Source: Sorangium cellulosum So ce56 (GTDB lineage: Bacteria; Myxococcota_A; Polyangia; Polyangiales; Polyangiaceae). Taken from it: a DNA stretch of 64,000 nt. The notes under the pieces were generated by a model. That model ran no database searches and was not told where the DNA came from. It worked only from the letters and a program-made list of their open reading frames with translations. The stretch is from positions 10,838,501-10,902,500 of the forward strand of contig NC_010162.1 in NCBI RefSeq assembly GCF_000067165.1. The letters run 5' to 3'. Position numbers and translations under genes: made by a program. This document shows, piece by piece, positions 18,136 through 29,555 of this stretch (position 1 is the first letter of the stretch; the number at the start of each line of letters is the position of its first letter).

Positions 18136-19119
18136 ATGGATATCGTGGTTTTCAGCTGTGATGAGCTCCCGGCGGCGCTCGGCGCGCTCCGGGAGGTGGC
18201 CCTGGCCGACGGCGCGCTCGCGCGCTTCGACCCGGCGCAGCGCGCCGTCCTGGAGGAGCTCGCGGCCCTGCACGGCGCCCGCGCCGACGTCGACGGGCTG
18301 CCGCGCGTCGCGCCCGAGGCGGTGGCCAGCGCGATCCCGGATCCGCACCGGCGCAAGCGGCTCGTGCAGCTCGCGCTCGTGACCGCGATGGCCGACGGCG
18401 AGGTGACGGCGGCCGAGGTGGACGCGGTCGAGGCGCTCGCCCGGGCGCTCGGCGTGCGCGAGCAGGGCGTGGGCGTGCTCCGCCTCGTGGCGCGCGGCCA
18501 CAGGGGGCTCGCCAAGGCCGCCGTGAGGCGCCGGCTCGTCGGCGCGTTCGCCGGCGAGGTCCTGAGGAAAGAGGGCCTGGCCGGCGTGCGCAGGCTCCTC
18601 GGGCCCTTCTTCCGCGCGGGCGTCGAGGATCGCTCGCGGGCCCTCCGCTACAAGCAGCTCGGGCTCCTGCCCGAGGGCACGTTCGGCCGGGTGTTCTGGG
18701 AGCACTGCACCGCGCGCGGCTTCCTGTTCCCCGGCGAGAGCCGGGACGCGATCCCGGAGCGCATGGTGTTCCACGATCTCGGCCACGTGCTCGCGGAGTA
18801 CGACACCGATCCCGCGGGCGAGATCCAGGCCGGCTCCTTCCAGGCCGGGTTCATCCGGCGCGACGGGTTCGCCTTCCTGCTCTTCGTGATGCTGCAGTTC
18901 CACCTCGGGATCCAGATCACGCCCGTCGCCGCGCCGCAGGTCGGGCTCTTCGAGGCGCGCAAGGTGCTGCGCGCGGTGGCGCGCGGCGCGGCCTGCAAGG
19001 TCGATCTGAGCGATCGCTGGGACTTCTGGGGCGTCGTTCACCTGCCGCTCGGCGAGGTGCGCGAGCGCTTCGGGATACCGCCGCTCGCCGCGATGGCAGC
19101 GCGGCAAGAGGCCGCCTGA
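18136..19119 (+). CDS. TerB-like and Coq4-like domain fusion protein
   Basis: The product (327 aa) has a good AGGAGG site upstream. Residues 15-125 resemble the TerB helical domain, including MADGEVTAAEVDAVEALARALG. Residues 150-320 resemble Coq4: the zinc motif H213-D214-x2-H217-x11-E229 (HDLGHVLAEYDTDPAGE) is complete, followed by a conserved GSFQAGF segment. Coq4 acts in ubiquinone synthesis as a ring C1 decarboxylase/scaffold. Myxobacteria are generally menaquinone users, so the substrate here may be another lipid-like molecule. No membrane helix is obvious apart from an amphipathic stretch (FAFLLFVMLQFHLGI). The linked MarR gene suggests inducible expression. The fusion of these two domains is unusual. 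Confidence 0.75.
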   Translation: MDIVVFSCDELPAALGALREVALADGALARFDPAQRAVLEELAALHGARADVDGLPRVAPEAVASAIPDPHRRKRLVQLALVTAMADGEVTAAEVDAVEALARALGVREQGVGVLRLVARGHRGLAKAAVRRRLVGAFAGEVLRKEGLAGVRRLLGPFFRAGVEDRSRALRYKQLGLLPEGTFGRVFWEHCTARGFLFPGESRDAIPERMVFHDLGHVLAEYDTDPAGEIQAGSFQAGFIRRDGFAFLLFVMLQFHLGIQITPVAAPQVGLFEARKVLRAVARGAACKVDLSDRWDFWGVVHLPLGEVRERFGIPPLAAMAARQEAA

Positions 19120-19221
19120 GCGGCGCGCCGCGGGCGCCGCCTCGCTGACAAGGCGCCCACGGCGCGTTCACCGCCGAGGCACGGTTGGCTCGATGCCCCA
19201 GCTGCGGTAACGACGTCATCG

Positions 19222-20757
19222 ATGAGCCGGGCAGCGAGACTCGAGGCAGCCGCCCCGCCGCCGCTCCTCGACCGCGTCGACCTCCACCGCATCGAAGCCG
19301 CGCGGGCGCTCGATCCCCGCGCGCGGTCCGAGCTGGGTCAGTTCCTCACGCCGCCGCCGGTGGCGTCGTTCATGGCGTCGCTGTTCGAGCGGCCCTGCGA
19401 GGACATCCGCGTGCTGGACGCCGGCGCCGGCGTGGGCAGCCTCCTCGCCGCGTTCACGGCCAGCGCATGTGCCCGCCGGAAACGCCCCAGCGCGATCCGC
19501 GCGACTGGCTTCGAGATCGACCCGCGGCTCGCGGCGTACCTTCGTCGGACGGCGCGCGCGTGTCGCGACGAGTGCGCCGGCGCCGGGATCGACTTCGCTG
19601 CCCGCATCATCGAGGCCGACTTCATCCGGTCGGCCGTCGAGCAACTCGACGGCGGCCGACCTCGCCCGGGCATGCCGCGCTCGTTCACGCACGCGATCCT
19701 GAATCCACCCTACAAGAAGCTCAACTCGGACACCGAGGCCAGGGCGGCGCTGCGGCGCGTGGGCCTCGAGACAAGCAACCTGTACACGGCCTTTCTTGGT
19801 CTCGCGATCCTCCTGCTGGAGCCGGGCGGGGAGCTCGTCGCGATCACCCCCCGGAGCTTCTGCAATGGTCCTTACTTTCGACCGTTCCGGGAGCTGTTCT
19901 TCCGGGAGATGTCGCTGCGAAGGGTGCACGTCTTCGAATCGCGCAAAGCGGCGTTCGCGGAGGACGAGGTCCTTCAAGAGAACGTCATTCTTCATGCCGT
20001 CAGGGGCGGCCGGCGCGATCCTGTCGCCATCTCGTCGTCGCGCGGTCCCGAGGGCGAGCTGCTGTCGGTCCGCTCCGTGCCGTTCGAACACGTCGTCCGG
20101 CCCGGAGATGCCGAGCTGTTCATCCACGTGGTGCCGGACGACGCCGGGGAGAGGGTCGCTGCCACGTTCGCGCGCATGCCCTCCCGATTGACGGACTTGA
20201 ACGTGGGCGTCTCGACGGGAAAGGTCGTCGACTTCCGAGCGCGCGAGTTCTTGCGGCAGGAGCCCGGCAGGGGCACCGGTCCGCTGATCTACCCGACGCA
20301 CCTCGCGTCGGGCGTCGTTCGCTGGCCCAAACGCGGCAAGAAGCCGAACGCCCTCGTGGACGCGCCCGAGACGGCTGATCTCTGGATGCCCAGCGGGAAC
20401 TACGTGCTCGTCAAGCGATTCTCGTCGAAGGAGGAGCGGCGGCGGGTCGTCGCCGCCCTCTTCACGCCCGAGAGCGCGCCGGGCGACAGGATCGGGTTCG
20501 AGAACCACCTCAACGTGCTTCACCGGAGCGGCAAGGGGCTGCCGGCCGTGATGGCGCGCGGCCTCGTGGCCTTCTTGAACTCGACGCTCGTGGATACACA
20601 CGTTCGGCAGTTCAACGGGCACACCCAGGTGAACGCGACCGACCTGAGGAACCTCGGGGTCCCGACCGTCGAGCAGATCGAGCGGCTCGGGCGGCGCGCG
20701 CCTGATCCCGGCCTTCCACAGGAGGAGCTCGACCACATCGTCGAGCAGATGCTGTGA
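19222..20757 (+). CDS. N6-adenine DNA methyltransferase (Eco57I/PstI-like class), apparently orphan
   Basis: The product (511 aa) shows GQFLTPPPVASFM (about 39-51), SAM-binding motif I VLDAGAGVGSLL (64-75), the acidic motif II GFEID (96-100) and catalytic motif IV NPPY (161-164), the gamma-type order of N6-adenine methyltransferases. The C-terminal half, ending in GLVAFLNSTLVDTHVRQFNGHTQVN-like sequence (key residues N-S-T and F-N-G-H-T-Q-V-N), fits a target-recognition domain of the BsuBI/PstI or Eco57I group. The usual partner endonuclease gene is absent: a MoxR ATPase gene follows 79 bp later. It may be a solitary epigenetic enzyme or part of a defence-like cluster. Start ATG 19222 fits the family length. 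Confidence 0.85.
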   Translation: MSRAARLEAAAPPPLLDRVDLHRIEAARALDPRARSELGQFLTPPPVASFMASLFERPCEDIRVLDAGAGVGSLLAAFTASACARRKRPSAIRATGFEIDPRLAAYLRRTARACRDECAGAGIDFAARIIEADFIRSAVEQLDGGRPRPGMPRSFTHAILNPPYKKLNSDTEARAALRRVGLETSNLYTAFLGLAILLLEPGGELVAITPRSFCNGPYFRPFRELFFREMSLRRVHVFESRKAAFAEDEVLQENVILHAVRGGRRDPVAISSSRGPEGELLSVRSVPFEHVVRPGDAELFIHVVPDDAGERVAATFARMPSRLTDLNVGVSTGKVVDFRAREFLRQEPGRGTGPLIYPTHLASGVVRWPKRGKKPNALVDAPETADLWMPSGNYVLVKRFSSKEERRRVVAALFTPESAPGDRIGFENHLNVLHRSGKGLPAVMARGLVAFLNSTLVDTHVRQFNGHTQVNATDLRNLGVPTVEQIERLGRRAPDPGLPQEELDHIVEQML

Positions 20758-20836
20758 TGGCGAGGAGCTCGAAAGCGCTCGCGCCGTTCTCCCCCCCTCT
20801 CTCCGCCCCGTTCTGCGGTAACCTCCTGCGCCACCC

Positions 20837-21922
20837 ATGAGCGACCTCCGCCAGCCCGCCGAGACCAAGTACGAACACGAGCTCGCGGCCCTCGCCGCCA
20901 ACGACACGGCGCCGAGGCCGCCCGGGTGGCGCCTCTCGCCGAGGGCCGTCGAGACCTACATCCTCGGCAGCGACAAACCCGTCGGCGGCGTCGCGATCAC
21001 CCCCAAGTACATCGGTGATCGCGCCCTCGTGCAGGTCGCCCTCGCGACCCTCGCCTCCGACCGCGCCCTCATGCTCGTCGGCGAGCCGGGCACCGCCAAG
21101 AGCTGGCTCTCCGAGCACCTCTCCGCCGCCATCAGCGGCACGAGCGCCCTCGTCGTCCAGGGGACCGCGGGCACCAGCGAGGAGCACGTCAAATACGGCT
21201 GGAACTACGCGCTGCTCCTCGCCGAAGGGCCCTCGCAGAAGGCGCTCGTGCCCTCGCCCATCCTCCGCGCCATGCGCGACGGGCGCTTCGCGCGCTTCGA
21301 GGAGATCACCCGCACCTCGTCGGAGATCCAGGACGCGCTCATCTCCATCCTGTCCGAGAAGCAGATCGCCGTCCCGGAGCTCGACCAGGTCGTCCCCGCG
21401 CAGCGCGGCTTCAACCTCATCGCCACCGCCAACACCCGCGACCGCGGCGTCAACGAGATGAGCGCCGCCCTCAAGCGCCGCTTCAACTTCATCACCGTCC
21501 CCGTCGTCGACGATCTCGAGCAGGAGATCCGCATCGTGCAGAAGCGCGAGGCCGAGCTCCGCGGCGACTACCAGGTCGGCGTCGAGCCGCCCGCCGAGCT
21601 CGCCAAGCTGCTCGTCACGCTCTTCCAGGAGCTCCGCGCCGGCGTCACCAAGGACGGCAAGACCAAGGTGAAGACCCCGGGCTCCGTCCTGTCGACCGCG
21701 GAGGCCATCAGCGTGCTCTTCAACAGCGGCATCCTCGCGCAGCACTTCGGCACAGGGAAGGTGACCGCCGACGACCTCTCCCGCTCGCTGCTCGGCGCCG
21801 TGAGCAAGGAGGGCGGCGACGACCTCAAGGCCGTCCGCGAGTACTGCGAGACCGTGGCCAAGGGCCGCGCAGGGCTCTGGAAGGAGTTCTACGCCTCCGC
21901 CAAGAAGCGCCTCGCGACCTGA
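20837..21922 (+). CDS. MoxR-type AAA+ ATPase
   Basis: The product (361 aa) carries Walker A GEPGTAKS (82-89), a Walker B-like ARFEEI in which Glu replaces the usual Asp, sensor 1 NLIATANTRDRG and an arginine-finger region ALKRRFNF. MoxR ATPases remodel or activate protein partners together with VWA-domain adaptors. The next gene, DUF5682, starts 9 bp after the stop and is surely cotranscribed. A VWA gene lies 11 kb downstream (33130) and may supply the adaptor. The Walker B substitution needs checking but is compatible with hydrolysis through the remaining Glu. Confidence 0.9.
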   Translation: MSDLRQPAETKYEHELAALAANDTAPRPPGWRLSPRAVETYILGSDKPVGGVAITPKYIGDRALVQVALATLASDRALMLVGEPGTAKSWLSEHLSAAISGTSALVVQGTAGTSEEHVKYGWNYALLLAEGPSQKALVPSPILRAMRDGRFARFEEITRTSSEIQDALISILSEKQIAVPELDQVVPAQRGFNLIATANTRDRGVNEMSAALKRRFNFITVPVVDDLEQEIRIVQKREAELRGDYQVGVEPPAELAKLLVTLFQELRAGVTKDGKTKVKTPGSVLSTAEAISVLFNSGILAQHFGTGKVTADDLSRSLLGAVSKEGGDDLKAVREYCETVAKGRAGLWKEFYASAKKRLAT

Positions 21923-21931
21923 AGGGACCCG

Positions 21932-24388
<2,457 letters not shown>

Positions 24389-24395
24389 CGCGGGG

Positions 24396-24430
24396 CCGTG
24401 AGGGGGCGGCGCGGCGCGCCGCCCTCACGG
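24396..24430. terminator. bidirectional hairpin between convergent genes
   Basis: The arm beginning CCGTGAGGG pairs with CCCTCACGG, and the inner CGGCGCG pairs with CGCGCCG, giving a stem of about 16 bp with a 2-base bulge. It sits 8 bp after the DUF5682 stop and before the convergent lipoprotein gene end. It has no U-tract, as is common at high GC. Confidence 0.6.
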
Positions 24431-24458
24431 CTGACGGGGCCGGCGGGGCTCGCTCGCC

Positions 24459-25415
24459 TCACTCCTCCCGGCCGGACCGCGACCAGCCGCCGACGTTGAG
24501 GTCCGGGTGCGCCGCCAGGAAGCTCTGCATGCCGGGCGGCGGGGGCACCCACGCCGCGAGGCGCGCCGGCGCCTTCTTGGCGGGCACCACCGCCGAGCGC
24601 GTGTAGGAGCTCCACGCGCCGTCGCCGCAGGCATAACACGCGGCGCGCGCGAGCTTCGCGGTCACCCGGAGCGCCCCCCGCGCGTCGTAGGCCGGCGCGA
24701 TCTGCACGAGCTCCGGCGCATTCTCCTCTTGCCGGGCGGCCTCGGGGTCGGCCTCGTCCTCGTCGAGGAGCGCCTTGGCCTCGCCCTGCAGCGCCGGCAC
24801 GCCGGACACCTCGGCGAGCAGGTTGACGATCGCCCCCTTGTCGGCGTCCCACACCGTGAACTCCACGCCCACGAAGCCGTGTGCGCCGCACGCATAGCTG
24901 TACGTCCGCTCCTCGATGAACAGGTACGGCCCGACGCTCCCGATCACCTCCGCCTCGTGCTGGATCACGTTGCTGCCGTCCGCGTCCGGCGGCGCGATCA
25001 CCTGCTGGCGCGCGCCCGTCCCGCGCAGCACGAGCTCCGCGCGGTTCGCGGTGCCCTCGCCCGGCTCGTGCGTCTCCTCGGGCCCGAACTCGCAGGCCGA
25101 GGTCTCCACCTTCACCTCGCGCACGTCCCAGCGCCACTCCCCTCGACCGGTCGCCACGACGATCCCCGGTTCCTCGCGGATCACCGCGCCGTCCTCGGTG
25201 AGGTGCCATGTCCGAGGCGGCCCATCGCCCGTGCGGCCCCAGACCAGGAGCGCCCCGCCGAGCGCGGCGCCCTCAGCGCCCTTGGACTCGAACGAACGCG
25301 GTGCAGGCGCAGGCGGGACCGCGAGGGCAACGGGAAGGGCCGACTGCGGGCGGGCGGCGCAGCCGGAGATCAGCGCAAGCAAAGCGATCGACGTGGCGAG
25401 TCGGGGGCGCGGCAT
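24459..25415 (-). CDS. lipoprotein of unknown function
   Basis: The product (318 aa) starts at ATG 25415 with a compact signal: MPRPR, hydrophobic core, lipobox LISGC at about 18-19, so it should be lipid-anchored. An upstream ATG (25439) is possible, and neither has a strong Shine-Dalgarno. The mature part is probably beta-rich, with Cys pairs (SACEF, SYACGAHG, ACYACGDG) that suggest disulfides. No known domain is recognised. It is convergent with the MoxR-DUF5682 operon and separated from it by a hairpin. Confidence 0.75.
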   Translation of the reverse strand: MPRPRLATSIALLALISGCAARPQSALPVALAVPPAPAPRSFESKGAEGAALGGALLVWGRTGDGPPRTWHLTEDGAVIREEPGIVVATGRGEWRWDVREVKVETSACEFGPEETHEPGEGTANRAELVLRGTGARQQVIAPPDADGSNVIQHEAEVIGSVGPYLFIEERTYSYACGAHGFVGVEFTVWDADKGAIVNLLAEVSGVPALQGEAKALLDEDEADPEAARQEENAPELVQIAPAYDARGALRVTAKLARAACYACGDGAWSSYTRSAVVPAKKAPARLAAWVPPPPGMQSFLAAHPDLNVGGWSRSGREE

Positions 25416-25586
25416 GCCGGCCGGAAGAGCACGGCACATGCCGCGAAGCGCCCCCCGGAAAACCAACACCGCGCCGAGGATCGGTGTCGCCACGGGCCCA
25501 CGCCGCGTGGCAGGCCAGCCCCATCGCGATCCGGTCTCGACCTGCGCCTCGCGGAGGAGCTCCCGCTCCGCGTCAGGAGCTGATCC

Positions 25587-26516
25587 TCAGCCGCCGTCGC
25601 CCAGGCCCGCGAGCGGCTCACACGCGACGGCGCGCTCGATGGCGGCGCGAAGCCAGCTGTGGCCCTCGTCGCCCTCGGAGCGTTCCGGCCAGACGAGCGT
25701 CAAGGTGTAGCCCCTCGCCTCGAGCGGACACGGCCGCACCACGAGATCGAGCTTCCGGGCCAGCGCCACGGCGACCCGCGCGGACACGGTGAGCAGCAGG
25801 TCAGAGCCGGAGAGGATGAACGGAGCGACAAGGAAATGCGACACGGTCAGGGTCACCCGACGACGCAGCCCCCGCGCCGCCAGCTCCTGATCGATGACGT
25901 TGTGGTCCTCTCCGTGCGGCGAGATCATCAGGTGCTCGCAGGCAGCGTAGCGCGCCGCCGTGAGCGCCTTCCGGGAGGCCGGGTGGCCCCGCCGCATCAG
26001 GCAGACGAGCTGCTCGGCCGCGAGCTGCGTGGACCGGCATCCGTCGGGCACCGGCCCGCCGCGCCCCAGCTTGGCGTCGAGCTCGCCGCGGCGCAGGAGC
26101 TCGGCGAAATCCGGCGGGATGTTGCGGCACCGCAGGTTCACGTGCGGCGCCTCGGCGGCGAGGATCCTGGTCAACGGCGGGAGCACGAGCAGCTCCAGGT
26201 TGTCGGTCGCGACGAGCCGGAACGTGCGGGTCGAGCGCCTCGGGTCGAACCGCTCGGCCTGGCCGAAGACCTGCTCGAGCCGCTCGACGGCCTCGGCTGC
26301 TCTCGGCAAGAGGTCCCGCGCGCGCTCGCTCAACGTCATCTGCCTGCCCACCTGGACGAGCAACGGATCCCCGAAATGGGCGCGCAGCCGTGAAAGCGCG
26401 TGGCTCATCGAGGGCTGCGTCACGCCCACCCGGCGCGCGGCGCGCGTGACGCTCCTCTCCTGGAGCAGAGCGTGCAAGGCCACGACAAGGTGGGTGTCCA
26501 CCGACGGCAGACGCAT
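25587..26516 (-). CDS. LysR family transcriptional regulator
   Basis: The product (309 aa) has the LysR winged-helix domain at residues 5-65 (SVTRAARRVGVTQPSMSHALSRLRAHFGDPLLV) — key signature T-Q-P-S-M-S-x-x-L-x-x-L-R — followed by a periplasmic-binding-like effector domain. The N-terminal style (VDTHLVVALHALLQERSVT) is NodD/nitro-aromatic subtype-like. The longer reading frame to 26687 was rejected because the ATG at 26516 gives the normal family length. It is divergent from a monooxygenase-like gene, and a perfect T-N11-A palindrome lies between the two, so it likely regulates both. The inducer is unknown. Confidence 0.9.
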   Translation of the reverse strand: MRLPSVDTHLVVALHALLQERSVTRAARRVGVTQPSMSHALSRLRAHFGDPLLVQVGRQMTLSERARDLLPRAAEAVERLEQVFGQAERFDPRRSTRTFRLVATDNLELLVLPPLTRILAAEAPHVNLRCRNIPPDFAELLRRGELDAKLGRGGPVPDGCRSTQLAAEQLVCLMRRGHPASRKALTAARYAACEHLMISPHGEDHNVIDQELAARGLRRRVTLTVSHFLVAPFILSGSDLLLTVSARVAVALARKLDLVVRPCPLEARGYTLTLVWPERSEGDEGHSWLRAAIERAVACEPLAGLGDGG

Positions 26517-26538
26517 GGTCGATGGATACCACGCCAAC

Positions 26539-26557
26539 CCATAGACATCGTCTATGG
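26539..26557. promoter_or_regulatory. LysR-type operator (T-N11-A palindrome)
   Basis: CCATAGACATCGTCTATGG is a perfect 8-bp inverted repeat with a 3-bp centre. It contains the T-N11-A pattern (T at 26542, A at 26554) of LysR recognition sites. It begins 22 bp upstream of the LysR start codon, in the divergent promoter region. Confidence 0.75.
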
Positions 26558-26701
26558 ATCGGTTCACCGGCTGTCGATTCGACGATCGATCCGCCAGCGC
26601 GTATCTCTGGTCTCCAGATGGCTCGTGCCGCCGCACGGCGCCCCCAGGTGCCGCCGCACGGAGCCCGAGCCCCCAGGGCGCCCCCAACCCAGGAAGCTGC
26701 C

Positions 26702-27022
26702 ATGATCATCGAGTACATTCGCTACACGATCCCCGCAGAGCAGGAGCAGGCGTTCCTGTCGGCGTATCGCGCCGCAGCCACGGAGCTGCGCGGCTCCGTG
26801 CATTGCCTCGACTACGAGATCTCCCGATGCACCGAGGAGCCGGCGAGCTTCGTCGTCCGCATCCGCTGGGACTCGCCGGAAGGCCACCTCCAGGGGTTTC
26901 GCAAGGAGGCGTCGTTCCCGTCATTCTTCGCCAAGGTGAAGCCCTTCTACGGGTGCATCCAGGAGATGAGACACTATGCCTTGACCGACGTCGCCGGCGC
27001 GGGGGGCCGCCCTGGCGGCTGA
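26702..27022 (+). CDS. antibiotic biosynthesis monooxygenase (ABM) family protein
   Basis: The product (106 aa) is a single ferredoxin-like ABM domain: MIIEYIRYTIP opening, HCLDYEISRCTEEPASFVVRIRW-type core (key residues Y-E-I-x-R and F-V-V-R-I-R-W) and a C-terminal KVKPFYGCIQEMRHY strand. ABM proteins are dimeric cofactor-free quinone-forming monooxygenases or related small-molecule binding proteins. AGGAAG lies upstream of the ATG at 26702; the earlier in-frame codons have poor coding character. The divergent LysR gene and the palindrome between them suggest induction by an aromatic or quinone-like compound. Confidence 0.85.
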   Translation: MIIEYIRYTIPAEQEQAFLSAYRAAATELRGSVHCLDYEISRCTEEPASFVVRIRWDSPEGHLQGFRKEASFPSFFAKVKPFYGCIQEMRHYALTDVAGAGGRPGG

Positions 27023-27085
27023 ACGAGCGCGCGTACGGCGCGGGCTCCCCTGGTTTCGCGCAGGCCATCGTGCGATGCTCCCTCG

Positions 27086-27568
27086 ATGACGCGGAAGATC
27101 GCATCGTTCCAGGCGCTCGCTCTCGGACGGTCGCTCTCGCTTCTGCTGCTCCTCGTTCACTGCACGAGCACGCCGAGCCCGACGACCTCGGCCGCGACCC
27201 CGGACGCTCCGCCCGGCCGAGGGCCAGGCTCGCTCGCGGAGCGGGGGCCCGGCCCCGACACGGCCCCCGAGCAGGGGCCGGCCCGAGGGCCCGAGCCCGC
27301 GACCGACGGCGCGCCGGCGTCCGATCCCGCCCAGAGCCCTGCTTCCGATCACGCGCCCAGAGCGGACCTCCCGCCGCCCACCAGGCCGGCACGATGCGCT
27401 GCTCCGGCCCGACCTGCTCAGGACTTCGTCGACTGCGTCGCCCTGGAGGTCTTCGCTGCCGGCTGCTGCTACCCCAGCTTCGAAGCGGCCTGTGCTGGCC
27501 TCGGCTGCGCTCTTACGGCCTGCGAGCTCTTGAAATCGAGCCCCCCGCAGGCCGGATGCACCCGCTGA
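27086..27568 (+). CDS. Pro-rich putative lipoprotein
   Basis: The product (160 aa) has an N-terminal hydrophobic stretch (SLSLLLLLVHC) that suggests export and possibly lipidation at Cys26, although His at -1 is atypical. Residues 27-105 are a Pro/Gly/Ala/Asp linker. The last 50 residues hold about six Cys (CVALEVFAAGCCYPSFEAAC, then GLGCALTAC), typical of small disulfide-rich myxobacterial surface lipoproteins. No family is recognised. The stop overlaps the next ATG. Confidence 0.6.
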   Translation: MTRKIASFQALALGRSLSLLLLLVHCTSTPSPTTSAATPDAPPGRGPGSLAERGPGPDTAPEQGPARGPEPATDGAPASDPAQSPASDHAPRADLPPPTRPARCAAPARPAQDFVDCVALEVFAAGCCYPSFEAACAGLGCALTACELLKSSPPQAGCTR

Positions 27569-27927
27569 TGTCCATGCACCCGGAGGGCGCGGCGATAGGT
27601 ACCTCTCGACAACAGCCATGTCCGCGGCGACGGCCCGGTCGCTCGTCGCCGCGGGTGCATAGGCCCGTCGCGGCGCTCCTCCTGCTGCTCGTGGCGGGCG
27701 CCGCGCTCACGGCCTGCTCCAGGGTCACCGGCGCGCCGAAGGGCCGCGAGGCAGCGCCGGAGCGCGACAGCGCCTGCGCGGATCCATCGAAGCCCAAAGC
27801 GTACTTCTATCCTGCGGAGAACCGGACGGACTACGCGCCTGACGACCCCTGGAAAGACGGCTGCGCCATGCTGGTGCCAGATCACCTGTTCTGCTGCCCG
27901 GAGAAGGCGCCCGCCGAGTCGCGGTAA
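27568..27927 (+). CDS. small Cys-containing lipoprotein
   Basis: The product is up to 119 aa. The ATG at 27568 overlaps the previous stop (TGATG), which favours translational coupling. A GTG at 27655 would give a tidier signal peptide (VHRP, LLLLLVAG core, lipobox ALTAC). The mature part has four Cys (DSACADP, DGCAML, FCCPEK) and no recognised domain. Its similarity in style to the preceding gene suggests the two work at the same place in the envelope. Confidence 0.6.
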   Translation: MSMHPEGAAIGTSRQQPCPRRRPGRSSPRVHRPVAALLLLLVAGAALTACSRVTGAPKGREAAPERDSACADPSKPKAYFYPAENRTDYAPDDPWKDGCAMLVPDHLFCCPEKAPAESR

Positions 27928-28094
27928 CAGGTCCCACCGAAGCGGCCCGCCAGGCTCCGCAGGGAAGCGCTCTTGCGACCCGCGCGGCCCGCGCGCGGGC
28001 CATCGCCGGTGCCGCAAAATGCGGCATGTCGTACTTTGCGGCGGCGTCGAGCGGCGTTGGCTCGCCGCGCGCCACCTGCGCTACGACGTCGGGC

Positions 28095-29555
28095 ATGAAG
28101 CTGGCGCGCAAGCTGACGCTCGCCCTTGTGTTCGGGGTCTTCCTTGTGCTCGCGCTGAGCGCCTACGTGCAGATCCGCAGAGAGTCCAAGATCTTCGAGA
28201 ACGACGTCCAGCGGGACCATCACGCGATGGGCCGCGCGCTGGCCGCCGCCATCACGGGGGTGTGGCGCACGGAAGGGCCCGCGCGGGCGCTGCGCCTCGT
28301 CGAGGACGCCAACGAGCGCGAGAGGCAGGTGGACCTCCGGTGGGTCTGGCTCGACGCGCAGGCGGATGATGCCCATCGGCCCCGGCTCGCGCCGGAGCTG
28401 CTCGTCCCCGTCTCGCGAGGGCAGGCGGTCGTGCACAGGCTCCCTCGCGAAGACGCGGACCTGCTCGTCACGTGCGTGCCGGTGCCGGTGACCGGCGACC
28501 GCGTCGGCGCGCTGGAGCTCTCCGAGTCGCTGGCGGGAGCCCGCCGCACCATCCACGGCATGATCCTGAACACGGCGGTCACGACGGCCGCCCTGACGCT
28601 GGTATGCGGGTTGCTCGCGACGTCCCTCGGAGTCGGGCTGGTGGGACGCCCCATGCGCACGCTGATCGATCAGGCCCGGCGGATCGGCGCGGGCGATCTC
28701 TCCCGGCGCCTTTCGTTGCGCCAGGAGGACGAGATCGGCGAGCTCGGACGGGAGATGGACGCGATGTGTGATCGCCTCGCCGCGGCGAACCGGAAGCTCG
28801 AGTCCGAGGCGACCGCGCGGCTCGCCGCGCTCCAGCAGCTCCGCCACGCCGAGCGGCTCGCCACGGTCGGCAAGCTCGCGTCCGGGATCGCACACGAGCT
28901 GGGAGCGCCCCTCCAGGTCGTCGCGGGGCGCGCGCGGATGCTTGTGGACGGAGACGTCACGGGAGATGAGGTGCCGGCCAACGGGCAGATCATCCTCGAG
29001 CAGTCGCAGCGAATGACGCAGATCATCCGCCAGCTGCTCGATTTCGCCCGGCGCCGCAGCGCTGAGAAGCAGGAGACCCCGCTGAGGAGCGTTATTCACA
29101 GCACGTTCGTCATGCTGAGGCCGCTGGCCGAGAAGCAGGGCGTCACGATGGTCCAGGAAGGAGACACGCCGGAGCTGGTCATCCACGCCGACGCCGACCA
29201 GCTCCAGCAGGCGCTCACCAACGTGGTGGTCAACGCGATCCAGGCGATGCCGTCCGGCGGCACGTTGACCGTCGGCCTCCGGGCAGAGCGCGCCAGTCCC
29301 CCGGCCGACCAGGGAGGGGCCGAGGGCGATTATGTCGCGCTGTCCGTTCGTGACGAGGGACAAGGCATGCCGGCCGACGTCCTGGAGCACATCTTCGAGC
29401 CGTTCTTCACGACCAAGCCCGTGGGCGAAGGGACCGGGCTCGGCCTGTCGGTCGCCTACGGCATCATCAAGGAGCACGGCGGCTGGATCCACGTCGACAG
29501 CCGGGTCGGCTCCGGGAGTCGCTTCACGATGATGCTGCCGCGGGGGAACTCATGA
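28095..29555 (+). CDS. membrane sensor histidine kinase
   Basis: From ATG 28095 the 486-aa product has a first membrane helix (LTLALVFGVFLVLALSAYV), a periplasmic sensor of about 135 residues, a second helix (TAALTLVCGLLATSLGVGL), HAMP, then HisKA with GIAHELGAPLQ (His about 268) and a HATPase domain with NAIQAM, DEGQGMP and GEGTGLGLS. The frame is open to 28026, but the shorter start puts the first helix at the N-terminus as usual. The stop overlaps the ATG of the NtrC-type regulator, so this is a cognate two-component pair. The signal is unknown. Confidence 0.9.
   Translation: MKLARKLTLALVFGVFLVLALSAYVQIRRESKIFENDVQRDHHAMGRALAAAITGVWRTEGPARALRLVEDANERERQVDLRWVWLDAQADDAHRPRLAPELLVPVSRGQAVVHRLPREDADLLVTCVPVPVTGDRVGALELSESLAGARRTIHGMILNTAVTTAALTLVCGLLATSLGVGLVGRPMRTLIDQARRIGAGDLSRRLSLRQEDEIGELGREMDAMCDRLAAANRKLESEATARLAALQQLRHAERLATVGKLASGIAHELGAPLQVVAGRARMLVDGDVTGDEVPANGQIILEQSQRMTQIIRQLLDFARRRSAEKQETPLRSVIHSTFVMLRPLAEKQGVTMVQEGDTPELVIHADADQLQQALTNVVVNAIQAMPSGGTLTVGLRAERASPPADQGGAEGDYVALSVRDEGQGMPADVLEHIFEPFFTTKPVGEGTGLGLSVAYGIIKEHGGWIHVDSRVGSGSRFTMMLPRGNS

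Noticed and set aside
19185..19221. CPSCG zinc-ribbon-like codons in another frame just before the methyltransferase start
   Set aside because: The frame degenerates immediately into Arg/Pro-rich sequence after about 15 codons. A frameshifted N-terminus cannot be excluded, but chance is the simpler explanation.
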